This document shows, piece by piece, positions 34,691 through 46,551 of a stretch of DNA of 64,000 nucleotides (position 1 is the stretch's first letter; each line of letters opens with the position of its first letter). A program made the translations under genes and the position numbers. The DNA comes from Neurospora crassa OR74A (taxonomy: Eukaryota; Ascomycota; Sordariomycetes; Sordariales; Sordariaceae). The DNA lies in contig NC_026507.1 in NCBI RefSeq assembly GCF_000182925.2, forward strand, positions 4,154,001-4,218,000. Direction: 5' to 3'. Under the pieces are notes generated by a model, which saw only the letters and a program-made list of their open reading frames with translations, did not search any database and was not told the DNA's origin.

Positions 34691-35713
34691 ATGCCGAAAA
34701 GGAAATCCACCCACGCCGAGTCTGAGCCTGAGCAGGCGACGCGTCGACGTTCCTCGCGGTTGAGCAAGGGTGTAGAGCCAACTGAGGAAGTTATGGCGCC
34801 GGTGAAAGAAGAGAAGCCCCAAGCACTTTCTACTGGGAAGAAGGGCGGGAGGAAACCAGCTGCTGTGAAGGAAGAGGAGGAGAATGAGGAGAAGAAAGTG
34901 GAGGTAACTTAAGTACACGAAAGCTGATGAGCTTCGTCATCTTACTTGGACCGACAGTGCATCACATGCCTGAACAACACCATCTTTTCATCACCTCATC
35001 ACTGCCACTCCATTGTTCACTCAGCACTCGCCATACATGTAACCACAACTAACTTTCTCTAGCCACAACCACCGACAAAACGATCCCGCACAACCAAACC
35101 CACCAAACCCACCCCATCCCCTTCCCAACCCCCAGTGGCAGCCAAGCCTCCCACCACCACCACCACCACCACCACCACAGACACCCCAGCCCGACAATAC
35201 TGGCTCCTCAAAGCCGAACCCCTCCCCCGTCTTGAAAACGGCTACGACGTCCACTTCTCCATCGACGACCTCGCCGCCCGCACCTCCCCCGAACCCTGGG
35301 ACGGCATCCGCAACTACTCAGCCCGCAACAACCTACGCTCGATGCGTGTTGGCGATCTTGCCTTTTTCTACCACTCCAACTGTGCCAACCCAGGCATCGT
35401 GGGCGTCATGGAGATTGTGCGCGAAGCCGAGGAAGACTGGACGGCTGTTGACCCAAAGGCTGCTTATTTCGATCCAAAGTCTAAAAAGGCCAAGGAGGAG
35501 GGCAAAGAGAATCCGTGGAGTTTGGTGCATGTGGAGTTTAGGGAAAAGTTCGAGAGGGAATTGGGACTGAAGGAGTTGAGAGAGTGGGGAAAGGGGGGAG
35601 GGCCGTTGGAGGGAATGGAGTTGTTAAGGCTGGGGAGGTTGAGTGTCAGTCGGGTTGGGGAGGAGGAGTGGGAGTTCTTGATGGACAAGGCTGGGGGGAG
35701 GACGGGGAGGTGA
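34691..35713 (+). CDS. EVE-domain protein (thymocyte nuclear protein 1-like)
   Basis: Exons 34691-34903 and 35063-35713 (159-nt intron, GTAACT donor, CTAAC branch) give 287 residues. The first ~114 residues are basic and charged with nuclear-localisation-like clusters (MPKRKST, ATRRRSSRL, PTKRSRTTKP) and a T9 run. From about 115 comes the EVE/PUA-like domain: ARQYWLLKAEP, FSIDDLAA, WDGIRNYSARNNLRSMRVGDLAFFYHS, NPGIVGVMEIVREA, WSLVHVEFREKF, ELLRLGRLSVSRV. EVE domains recognise modified bases in DNA or RNA. A nuclear role is likely from the basic tail; the ligand is unknown. The Kozak context (TCAACATGCCG) supports the start. Confidence 0.9.
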
Positions 35714-35970
35714 CTACCCACTTGCTGTGAAATGAGAGAGGGAGGCCTCAGGGTGAAAGTGAACAGGGAGTGAAGTTGGTGATACCCACTGATGACGTTT
35801 TCGGGAAGTAGACCGACGTCGGATAGAGTCCCGAATATCAAATTGGACAATTGCACGCACGAAACCAACGCCAAGACCAAACGGAGCTCGTGTCATCAAT
35901 AAAACCATTAAGGCAAAAACCGACGATAAACTAATTACTCTTTCGTGGGTATCATTAACCAATTCTACCT

Positions 35971-37295
35971 CTAAGCCTTCTCCTGTCCCAACTCCGCTTC
36001 CAACCCCTTCTTTGTGGCCTCCAACACCGTCCTGATCGCCGGATCCAAGCTCACGATCTCCAGGATCTTGCTGGCCCAATCCACAATCTTTCCAGCAAGC
36101 GCCTTCTTGTCCTCCGTCTGCTCCGCATACGCCTTGCGCAGCCTGGCCAGCGACTCGCGCAAAGCCTTGGGGAACTCCGGCGTGTTGATATCCACGCCAA
36201 TAAGCGGTTGCCTGACAAAGCAGCTCGCAGTGCACGCCGACTTGGGGAACGACTCCTCCATAGCGGAGAGCACGTGCTGGGTAATCTTGGATTGGCAAGA
36301 GACGTGGCCAAAGGTGGCAAACATGTCGAAGAAGGCTTCGCATGCCGCAGCGGCGTAGAACGGCTGCTTCTTGGCAATGTCGAAGATGGCCATTGGGATG
36401 GCGCCCGACAGAGCGGGTGATTGCTCGAGCTTGCGGGTAGCTTCGGCGTCGAAGACGGGCTTTTTCTTTTTCTCGCCGGCATCCGGGTCGGGCAAGATGA
36501 GTTCATCACTGTCGACTTCGTCATCCTCATCAGAGTCGTCCAGCGCAATATGGTCGCCCTCAATTTCAGTTCCCTCGGTAGCCTTGATGGCCTCGATCGG
36601 GTTGACTCCCCTCCGCACTCCCTTGCCACTCTTCTTGGCCTCTATCCTCGCCAACCACTCCATCTCGCATCTTGCATACTCCACCCACAGACTAACCTCC
36701 CCAGTACAGAACCTGCACCCTCTGAGGAAATAGGCCCTCGCTCTCTCCATATCGCCGTGCACCGCCGCATTGCGTCCTGCCATTGTCCACAGCACTGCGC
36801 TCCTCGGGTGCATACGGATAGCCTTGGTGATGACCCGGCGCCATCGCTTTGTAGCCTTGATCTCGGCGGCAAAGTCGAGATAGGCGATCCAGAGCGGGAT
36901 GCACCCGGGGTGTTTCATGACGGCGCGCTCGAAGATGCCAAAGACGCGGGCCTCGGAGGGACGGGGGTTGGAACCACGGATTTTGAGACGCTTGCAGCGC
37001 TTGGCCCGGAGACGGTCCATGGAGCGCTCCCATTGGACGTACGAGAGGAAGTCGGAGGGCTTGGTGCCGGGGGAGAGGACGAGATGCTCAAAGTCGGAGC
37101 GTTTAGTGACGAGGGAGCGGATTTCATCCTGTTGTAAGGGGGTTGTTAGAGATGGTGTCCAAGATGAAAGGTCGAGAGTAGGGTGGGATGAATGGATAGA
37201 CTAACCTTGTTGAAGATTTCCTTTTCCTCAAACTCGCGGAGCTGGGGAGCTGCCCGTTCGAGATAGAAGCGTGCCTTTTCCGCGACGCTGCCCAT
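35971..37295 (-). CDS. utp6: U3 snoRNP/SSU processome protein UTP6
   Basis: Exons 37295-37206 and 37128-35971, with a 77-nt intron (GTTAGT), give 415 residues. The N-terminus MGSVAEKARFYLERAAPQLREFEEKEIFNKDEIRSLVTKRSDFEH is the Utp6 domain. HAT (half-a-TPR) repeats follow: ARVFGIFERAVMKHPGCIPLWIAYLDFA, WRRVITKAIRMHPRSAVLWTMAG, ARAYFLRGCRFCTGEVSLWVEYARCEMEWL. A short acidic stretch (DDSDEDDEVDSDE) interrupts near residue 217. UTP6 works in the nucleolar small-subunit processome at the 18S pre-rRNA. The join NKDEIRSLV confirms the intron. The gene converges with the EVE-domain gene (257 bp between stops). Confidence 0.93.
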
Positions 37296-38617
37296 GGTGT
37301 CGGATTAACTGTGGCCGATCGTTGGATGGTTGGATGGTAGTGGTAATCACAGCAGCGTGCTGTCGTGGTAGTCGAAGTGCTCGAGACGGAGGCTGTCTGT
37401 TCCCGATGTGGATGTGGCTGTCGATGTTATCTCGGTCGGCGGGCAAGTATCACCAAACAAAACAAATGGACGGGAGTTGCACTTTGCAGTTGTCCGCAGT
37501 TGCACAGGCCGGGTGGGACAGAAACTTTTTAGTGGGGACCTTGCTGCCCTGCGGACAAGGATGGTTCTATCCGTCGATTCGTTGCATTGCTGCAGGTTCC
37601 GTCAGGTTCAGGTTGTTCACCGTGCGTTCACCGAAGCCGGTGGTCTGTGCTCGCTTGTGCTAACTTAGGTTTCCCTTCTTAGGTCTTTTGTTGACCGTGA
37701 CTCCCGTCGCCGCCGTTGGACGACGTGAGCGGCCTGTTGGATGGAATCCTTGGACAAGATGGGGAGGGAGGTTGGGGTTTGTCTCCGGCTTGGCACTCCA
37801 GATCTTCCATTTTTTTTTTTTTCACGATGCACCATTTCCTCCGGGAGGGGCGGGCGGGCTGGGCGGCCACGATCACCACTGACGTGCAGTGCGTCCCGTT
37901 GGGGGCCTCTAAGTACCTCTAACACTATCTCGCACACCCGCGGAGTGTTGAAGTGGTCCGAGTGCCCTGTCTGGGAATACTACTACCTAGTGGTCTTGGT
38001 GGTAGAGGTACTTAAGTACCCACCCTGGCCCTGTTGACCGGGCATGGAAGTGACATCCATTGGAAGATCCCGCCCATGGACTGACTGACTTATAAGCGGC
38101 ACTAACAACCCAATTCGCCAATCGCCGCTCGTCACTCGTCCCGTAATCGCCGGGCTGTTAGTGCTGCAATGATTCAGTTGGGTGACAGGGACCTGAATCA
38201 CGATCCTGCGCTTTGGCTTCCCTTTGGTGAGCTTTTCTTTTCAGACTGAGGCATGCCGCCGGTGTTTGTCATCGGACCACATGCCGAGCTTCCCATCCGT
38301 CGGGTGTCTCGAGTCTTGCTCTTTTTTTTTTCTCTCGAGCTTCATCAGTTTTCTCTCTTTTATCCCTTCTTTTCTTCCCTTTCTGGCCTCACTCTCTTCG
38401 TGGCCCGTCATTGTGTTTACATACTCGACCGGCGATCAGAGGCCCTGACATGTTGTCCACCAAATCCCACTAACTCCGGATCCGACGACCCCTCCACTAT
38501 CGCCAATCTTTCCTGGAGAATCCAGCCAAAACTGGACGTTGCGCGACAAGTTGAAAGCTCCAAGTCCGCGATATCTCCGCCGCGAACACAACAACAACTG
38601 CCAGTCAGTCTGCCACC
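37296..38617. other. Intergenic, divergent promoter region
   Basis: 1.3 kb between the leftward UTP6 and the rightward CWH43 gene. It holds two TAGAGGTA octamers (37914 and 38003), pyrimidine-rich tracts near 38,330-38,400 that suit a strong promoter/leader of CWH43, and no gene I can support. Confidence 0.5.
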
Positions 38618-41600
38618 ATGGCGTCGTCCAGGTACAAGGACAAGGATGCCGGCGTCGTGCTCTCCTTCAACGGCCAATGGATCAGCTGGACACACACTGT
38701 CGTGGCCTATGGTATGTCAATATTTACTTGCCCGCACTACATAGAGGCTATTCCGAGCAACCCCGGCATGTCATCATACGTACCTACCTGTGCTAACACC
38801 TCCCAATGCGACACCAGCTGCCTTCCTTAGCGCCCTCATCATCGGATGCGCCCTCCACTACCACAAGATCGTGAAGAACGAGTGGTATGGCTACCCTGAC
38901 GAGTGGTTTCCCTCTGTCTCTGCCACCATTGGCGACCGATATCCCGAACGATCTATATTCATGATCTTTATCGCCATCACTTCCGGTACGCTCAACAATA
39001 CAATACAAACCCCCCAAGCCACCACAAAATGCGCCTTGCGCCGCCATACTAATATCCGGCAGGTCCGAGATTCGCCCTTGTTGGACTTTGGTATCTCTTG
39101 ACTGCCAAGCCCGGCCGTGTTCTCCCCAAGGCAATTGCGATTTCCGGTGTCATCCGAACTCTTACTTGCGGCGGCTGGACCTACATCACCTCGACCGACG
39201 ACCATGACTGGCATGATATCCTCATGATCTTGTACATCGTCTTTACAATCCCTTGGACTACCGGATGCATTGCGCTGAGCCCTCCAAACGCAAAGGCGAT
39301 CAAGTACAGAAAGTGGATTGCCGGTAGCTTCTTTGGCACCTTGGTTCCCTTGGTATACTTCTTTATCCAGCACAAGGTCCACCGTGTGGCCGGAGGTAGG
39401 TTCCCAGTCCTGGAGATGCTCTTGCGCCAAACACAATACAATGTGCTAACCTTTGCGCCAATGCGCCGCACAGCCTACACCGTTTACGCTTTCTTCGAAT
39501 GGGCCCTCATTCTCTTCGATGTTGCCTTTGATGCGGTAACTGCTTTGGACTTTGACACGTTCGAGGTGGTTGTCAAGGATGTCAAGGGCGCGAGCAAGGG
39601 GTACGTCCAATGGCTCCCACGATAAGCCTCTGTTCTTCTATTTTGCGCGCTTCTGTACATACACAGCCATGTGTGCGATGCCCAGATCAAAAAGACAAGC
39701 CAGATTCTAAATCAGACTTTTTGTATAGTGCCAACGCCTCGTCCGTTCCTGCTGCCGTACTTGAGAAGGAGTAAGCAAGCCATTGTCCTTTTCCACTCCT
39801 CCCGTTCGTCCACTGATAAAATTGTTACACAGGAAGGAGAAGGCCACTGCCGGCGTATACTCTGCCGGGTTCAACCTGGGCCCTGCTCTCGACATTGCCG
39901 CTGATGTTTACCATGGCGTACGTACAACACTATACACCACAAGCCCTTGGAGGAGTTCTGTCTGACATGGTCGTAGTTCGTCTTCTGGTCCACCCTGACC
40001 AGCTTGGGTCTTGTCATCTGGTGTAAGTCAATGTCTGAATCTCCTCACCCTGTCTAGCATACTGATTTTTGTAGATTTCCCTCTCTGGCACATGGGTATA
40101 TCTGGCTACGAAGCCTTCGTCATGGCCACCATTTCTCCCGTTCTTCTCGGCATTCGGCCTTTGCGCTCCCTCATTGTCAACAACCAGCGCCTCTTCCATG
40201 TCCTCTCGCTCGCTGGTTTGTTGGCCTACAAGGTCCACGACCCCGTCTACCGCCTCTTCACTGTCGGTTTCGGTGTCTTTATGGGCTGCCTTGCTTGGGC
40301 TGCTACTTGGTCTTCGGACTCTGTGCATCCTTCTAGGCTCGAGAGCCGCGTCATTGCTTGGCTCGCCGGTCTTCTCATGTCCTCCATTGCCAAGTTCGCC
40401 TGGTACACCAATAATCCAATCTGGCCCGTCATGCACGCCGAGAACGGTGGGTGGAACGGGACTGGTCTTGTTCTTGCCATCTTGGCTGTGCTCAGGTTCA
40501 CTCGCAAGGCTCCCCTTAACAGCTGGGGCGTCAGCCAGCAGAAGAATGGCTCTTCCCTCCTTTCCGCCATTGGCATTGGTGGTCTCTTCTTCGCCATCCA
40601 CTCCCTGCTCTCGGATACCAGCACCATGATTCTCTGGGTTTGGGGTGGCTTCCCTGTCCGTGGCCCTGTCTCCAACGTTCATGCCTACTACACCATTGCT
40701 GCCATGACAGGCGGTCTTCTCATCGGTGTCTTCAGGCCTGGCATGATTACCAATTGGACCGCATACGGTGTTGCCTGCGTTGGTGCTGCCATGCTCACCT
40801 TGTATGAGCAGTGGTTCGGCTACTATGGCGCCTTGATCCTGACCACCTACCTCATGGCCATCGCCGTGCCCATGATCAGCAAGGCTGCCAAGAAGAACCC
40901 AGCTGTCACTTTTGGTGTCGGCTTCTTGTTCTACAACCTCCTTGTCCTCTTCCACGTTTGGGTGGTAGCCTACGCTTTCGTCCCTGGTGGCCCTTACGTC
41001 CGCGAACACACCGATTGGATCATGCTCACCACTATGCTCACCATCGGCGCCGGTGTCTTTGACCTCGTTTCGGGACAAGCCAACCACAAGTACGCTGCTT
41101 CCACTGACCGTCGCAGCTCTCCTCTTGGCCACCGCAAGTACCACGTTGGCATCCTCGGCCTCCTCAACATTCTTTTCCTCGTCGCCAACTTCCTCCGCTT
41201 CCCCTCGTATGACTACAAGCCCTACCACGCCGAAGACCGTCTCTTCACGGCCGGCATTTGGACCATCCACTTTTCGCTCGACAACGACATGTGGTCTTCT
41301 GAGTACCGCATGCGCGACCTCATCAAGGAGTTGGAGGTTGATGTCATCGGCCTTTTGGAATCTGATCTCCAGCGAATCATCATGGGCAATCGCGACACCA
41401 CCCAGTTCCTCGCCGAGGACCTTGGTATGTACGTTGACTACGGTCCGGGTCCCAACAAGCACACGTGGGGTGCCGCTTTGCTCTCCAAGTTCCCGATTCT
41501 CAACTCCACCCACCATTTGCTTCCCTCTCCCGTGGGTGAACTCGCTCCCGCAATCCACGCCACGCTCGATGTCTACGGCTCCCTAGTGGACGTCTTTGTC

Positions 41601-42086
41601 TTCCACTCCGGCCAAGAAGAAGACCCCGAGGACCGCCGTCTCCAATCCGAATACCTCGCCAAACTCATGGGCTCCATCCCGGCCGACCGGCCCGCCCTTC
41701 TGCTTTCTTATCTCGTTACCAAGCCCCTGGAAGGAAACTACAACACGTACGTCTCCGACATTTCGGGCATGCACGATGTCGACTACACGGATTGGGACAG
41801 ATGGTGCGAGTATATCCTTTATAAGAATCTTCTCCGCACTGGCTACGCCCGCGTGAGCAGGTCAACCATTACAGACACGGAGTTGCAGGTTGCCAAGTTT
41901 ATCGTGCCCAAAGACGATGCGGATAAGGGGAGGATATTGGCGGCGAGCAAGGAACAGAGGGATAGGAGGGTAGAAGAACAGCAGGTGCCGGATGGGTGGA
42001 GGTTCCCGGCGCTGTTTAGGGGCGAGGGAGTCAGGGGGCATCATTATCATGTCTTTGATGAACCTAGGTACTATTTTTATTTCTAA
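38618..42086 (+). CDS. cwh43: CWH43-like GPI-anchor lipid remodelling protein
   Basis: Eight exons (38618-38711, 38818-38985, 39063-39395, 39474-39600, 39729-39770, 39833-39917, 39977-40022, 40075-42086) give 968 residues; every join keeps frame and all introns are GT-AG. The N-terminal ~300 residues are PGAP2/Frag1-like with several membrane segments. A long polytopic middle part follows (to about 680). From about 690 comes a lumenal-type endonuclease/exonuclease/phosphatase-fold domain ([83 protein letters not shown]). In yeast Cwh43 puts ceramide into GPI anchors in the ER; human PGAP2 and CWH43 are separate, the fungal protein joins both parts. The start ATG has a CCACC context. A TTG-free N-terminus [12 protein letters not shown] precedes the first membrane helix. 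Confidence 0.92.
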
Positions 42087-43752
42087 GGGAGGAAGAGGAA
42101 ATGGATACGCAGAGAGAGAGAGGTGGCAACCAAGGGGAGAGATAGGACATCGGCAGGAAGGGGTTTATTTGGGTTGATCTTGTCAGACAGGTTGGACGTT
42201 TGTGTGGTGACTGGGGAATGAATTGACGGGTTAATGATGGATGAAGACTCAAAGAAGCTGTCAGGGGATGCTGTAGTACCTAGGTAATTGTATTTTATGG
42301 GTTTATGGGTAATGAATCTAGGATTTTGGCATTTCCGTGGTCGTTGGTGTGCCGCCAAGGTGAACCCAGAGTCCAGGAACTACTACATTTCCGAGCAAGC
42401 GGTACGTCTTTTCATTTCTTCGACTTGAGTCCGTCCTTTTTTTTTCCAACCTCAACAACCAACATGGGACTGACTGGATGCGGTGACTCCAACAGTCCAG
42501 CCGTGCTAATCACCTGGCATCCTTCCAGGTTGAATCAAGGTATCCCCCAGTCCGTCCAGGCTTGTCGTGAGGAGATTACAAGAGGTACGTTCTCTTTCCT
42601 CCTCACTTTCGTTTAAGGGCATCAAAGTTTTGCAAACAAGAAGTACCTTAAACTTCAAGGTGATTATGTACTAGTGAAGCATGCTTCGTCCCCCACCAGC
42701 CGCACACGACCCCTCTTTATTCCGCATTTGTATTTGTTACTGGTTCTCGCACTCCCATACGTAGTAGCACGCCCCAAGTGTTTACCTACGTACCAATATT
42801 CCGTCCCAAGTGGCGCCCACGCAACTTGCTTCAAGGGGTGATGGCCGTGCCTGTTGTTGTGATTTACTAGGTGTACACACGGCACTCCGAGTCGTCCAGA
42901 TCTCCTCTTCAACTCGCCATCCAACTAACACCTTTTCGGGGTCTCCGTATGGCAGTTCACCAATCCATTGATTAGAGGTACCTACCTATCGTCAGCTCTG
43001 TTATCGGCCAGTCTTACCTAGCCCTTCCCCATTCCACCCATTTGCTGCCCGATTTGCCCACCCTTTTGGCCTCACACCATCCAGCCAGATATTATCGGCC
43101 AAATCGAACTCATTTCATGTCCAGGTACCCGCTCAACAGAGGATTAACAGTCATATTCCTCTCGTCGTTAACTTGCGAATGAGGATTAATAAACAGCAGA
43201 ACCGATTGACTACTCTAGCCTTTAGCCCTTCGTCCCGCGCCGACAACTACACCTTTGCCCTTGCGGACCGAAATTTCACAGCAACGTTCGCAATGCTCAC
43301 GCCGAGAGTCGGCAATGCTCTGGGCTGCCAGTCAGACCCCTCTGAGCTTGTCGCTAAAGTTGCACAACGGCTGTGTCTGAAGTGCGCCACGGCTGATAGC
43401 TTGTCCAACACCTTCCAATCACCCGGACTAACCTTCCTACGAGCTGGGCTTTGAAACGAGCGGCATGCACGTTGGCAACAACTCAGGCTTCGCTTCGGGC
43501 AGAAATGGACACTTTCAATCGAGGCTCTATCCTCTGGCATGCTTGGCATGTCTGCTGTCTTCAGGAATCAGAATCTATAGACAAGTTTCTTACATCGACA
43601 CATATCAACATGGCTATCCCCCATCATTTACCCAGATATCGATGCGGCAACCTCTTCCAAATGTTTCTCTTCAAGTACACCCTGCCTTAGCCCATCAAAT
43701 CTTTGGTGGAGTCTTGACGCTGGGTCACTTGGAATGAATACGGCGAACGAAG
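42087..43752. other. Intergenic region
   Basis: 1.7 kb between CWH43 and SesB-like copy B. It has a TAGAGGTA octamer at 42973 and scattered short frames without family features. No RNA gene is recognised. Confidence 0.4.
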
Positions 43753-45022
43753 ATGTTTCACGGTCAAGACATAACTGTCCTTCACGAACCCCCTAATCCA
43801 CAAGTGGAGTAAGTCAGGCATTTGCGTTAGCTTTGCGTTTCAACCCAGCTCGTCGTTATTCACGCATGAGGCTCAGCCTACTGACCGAATCTGCACATAG
43901 TATTGTCTTTGTGCACGGTTTTACAGGGCACCCTAAATCGACGTGGACGCTCGAGGCGGCCAAGGTCCAGCAACGGACCAGAGCAGGAGGACAACATGGC
44001 TGTGATGTGTTCTGGCCGCAAGACTTGCTGCCAACGACAGTTCCGAGCGCTCGAATTCTAACCTACGGCTATGACACCAGAATTCGCCACTTCGTTCTAG
44101 GGCAAATTAGCAAGAACTCGGTCCCAGACCACGGAAGGGACTTTTTAAATACTTTGGAAGCCTGGAGGAGATCGTCGGACGAGGCATCCCGCCCCCTCAT
44201 CTTCGTCGCCCACAGCTTGGGAGGTTTGGTTGTCAGAGAAGCTCTCAAACAAGCCAATCATTTCCGTACCACACATCCACATAACTACGCCGTCCTTTCA
44301 TCCACCATCGCACTCATGTTCTTCGGAACACCCCACCGCGGGGCTGATCCTCGGAGCATATTACACCGCGTCCTTTCAGCCTCCGTAATCAGGATCGGGA
44401 TGAGCGTTAATAGACACATTGTCGATACCCTTCTTCCAAGTGTCAATAAACAGTCCGAACTCGATGATTTCAGGATGCTAGCATTGGAAGCAAACTTGCA
44501 AGTCTACTCGTTCCAAGAAGAAGTCGGCCTTGGACTACTACTTGGTAAAAAGGTCAGTTTACAAAATAGTTTGTCAAGTTGCACGTCATACATCTAGGCA
44601 CTTCTACAGGTAACGGACCTACATGTAAAATTGCACTTGGCTGGTGAGACTGACCTACCATGGCATGCTCCTAGGTTGTCGGGTACTATTCATCCTACCT
44701 TGGCCCACCTGTGATTGAGACCATACAGCACATCGGCGACAACCACATGGACATGTGTCGATTCTACGGTTTTGATGATCCGGGATACTTCAAGGTCGCG
44801 GCAGCTTTTCAACGGATTCTCGCTAGCATCACCGCAGTCTGTATCCGCGCAAACCCTTCTTCAGCTGACGAACGCTTGAACCGGGTTGGTATCATGGCAG
44901 GCCCTAGTGATGTTGCGGCACGAACTTTCCAACGACTAGTCGCACCTCACACGCCCCTCGCTCGAACTGTGGATAAGATTCAGTCAGTCGGAAAGGCTGT
45001 TTCTCGTCTTACCGATGTATGA
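43753..45022 (+). CDS. SesB-like serine hydrolase (copy B)
   Basis: Exons 43753-43808, 43901-44552 and 44675-45022 (introns 92 and 122 nt) give 351 residues. It parallels copy A at 19003-20112 along its whole length: DIVFVHGFTGHP (19-30), DVFWPQDLLPTTVPSARILTYGYD, IRHFVLGQISKNSVPDH, the nucleophile elbow AHSLGG with Ser124, FFGTPHRGADPRS, and a final His260 in GDNHMDMCRFYG. Both introns fall at the same positions as in copy A, so the two are true paralogs. After the His motif about 90 residues follow without a P-loop or repeats, so no NLR nucleotide-binding domain is present. A role in nonself recognition or programmed cell death is inference from the family. First-exon start is chosen because its join gives QVDIVFVHG. 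Confidence 0.82.
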
Positions 45023-46551
45023 AACGTCTAGGGACCGCGCCACAGATTGAAGCATCGCCACAATCAGAAAGGAATGTCGGAGCTTGTGAGGTCATGTTTG
45101 GCATAACGGAGGGGGCTCGGAGGCGAAATAAGTGAGTGCTGTTCATGTCTCTAGCGACTTCTTGGACAGATAGGAACAGGCTTAAGATATAGTTGGACAT
45201 CATGCTTAACGAGCAAGAAGAGGTATATTGTATGGTTCCTAAGAAGGAGTTCCTTGCCGTCTTTGTTTGTGAGGTCTTACTTTCTCTTCAAACAAGCTGT
45301 CTCTATCCAGTGGACCAGTGCTATACATGCCCTTTTTACACGTCAATGATACCGATGGTGTAGGCCAGCGGAAAACGTCGGATTTGTCAATCTAGGTATG
45401 TACCGTAGTGGGAAAATCTGGTTCCAGACATACGTTGTTGTTGTTGGACAATAACTACAATTGATGTTTAAAAAACAATGTATGTTTCTTATAGGGGGTA
45501 AGCGCTGTAATATAGTGTGTCCTTAGTCTTGGAGCTAGGTCGGGTCCGAATTTCGAAATTTTTTAAAGTCTCAAAGTCTTAAAGTCCTACCTTCCTTCCT
45601 CCCCCCCGGGCGACCTTTATTAACGGAAAGAACCAGCCATTTCTTCCAGAAATAACCAAGTAGCCTAGTGGCCAAGTGGTTATTGAAGTAGTTCTTCATT
45701 TTCATTCTTTCTACTCATAACCTTTATTCGATTCCTATTCGTAATTAACTTTTTGGAACTATTCTAAAAGCCCAGACCTTCCGAGTTCAAATGCCGGCTT
45801 TCACCTTAGTACTTAGAGTCTTCTAAAAATACCTCTATTAAAGTATAGAAGGTTACTACCTATAGTATTCCCTATATTTTTTTCATTTATAGGGCCCTAG
45901 GAGACAATTAATGTCTAGGAGACAATCAATGTCTGGAAAACAGTTACTGTTTTCTAAACATTGATTGTCTGTCAGACAACGCTTGTTGCAATTCAGGGTT
46001 TCCCGCTTCGGTACCTCTAGTTTCCACTGCCATCAACATTTGTCAAAACTGATCCTGTATAGGTATATGTACTCGTACCGGTACGGTAGGTAGGTAGGTA
46101 TTGTACGACAACGAGCAAGCATGGACAGGGAAAGATTAATCTCGGTACTGAGATACATAGTGCAACGAATAGGCCATGTAAGATTATCTTTTAGGGAACT
46201 GCAAGTGCACCAACGTGGTAGGATATTCCCCTGCCAACCTAAAGTTTTTTTGTTCAGGTTCAGGACACTGTGTCGGTAAACCCCAGTTGATGATTAAGCT
46301 TTGGGGGGTATTGTCAAGAGTCATGACATGCAAGAACCCGTCATTATCCCTAGAGGTATCAAGACGAATTAAATAGCGAGGAGTAGAAGTATGCATAACA
46401 GTCATAATATTCATTGATCATCAGGGCGTCTATCCAACCATGACCCATTTTCTCTTGGGCCGGACCTCATCCATCTTCTCCAAGGGTATATTCAACTCTT
46501 TTCAACATAACTTCAAACTCCATTCGAGGGTTATCCTCACCAGCCTCGCCA
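45023..46551. other. Intergenic with repeat-like DNA
   Basis: 1.5 kb. The part 45,400-46,000 is AT-richer than its flanks and holds a palindrome (listed separately), octamers at 45830 and 46012, and tRNA-box-like words at 45,661 and 45,783. A TAGG microsatellite lies at 46,083-46,100 and another octamer at 46351. It looks like old repeat debris; no protein gene is seen. Confidence 0.45.
45920..45970. repeat. 51-bp near-perfect palindrome (hairpin/cruciform)
   Basis: Two 24-bp arms (45920-45943 and 45947-45970) are reverse complements with 22 of 24 matches around a 3-base centre. Both mismatches are C/T-type transitions. A direct copy of the outer arm (AGACAATTAATGTCT, 45902-45916) lies just before it. 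The arms begin AGACAATCAATGT. No following T-run suggests a terminator use; it may be the folded core of a small inverted-repeat element. Confidence 0.8.

Noticed and set aside
40014-41558. 514-residue open frame on the minus strand
   Set aside because: Antisense of the CWH43 last exon; composition is that of a shadow frame and the sense strand is clearly conserved coding sequence.
45661-45795. tRNA-like boxes (TAGCCTAGTGG and GAGTTCAAATGCC)
   Set aside because: Spacing is about 120 nt and neither T-arm nor acceptor stem pairs, so a tRNA gene is not supported. A tRNA-derived SINE remains possible but unproven.
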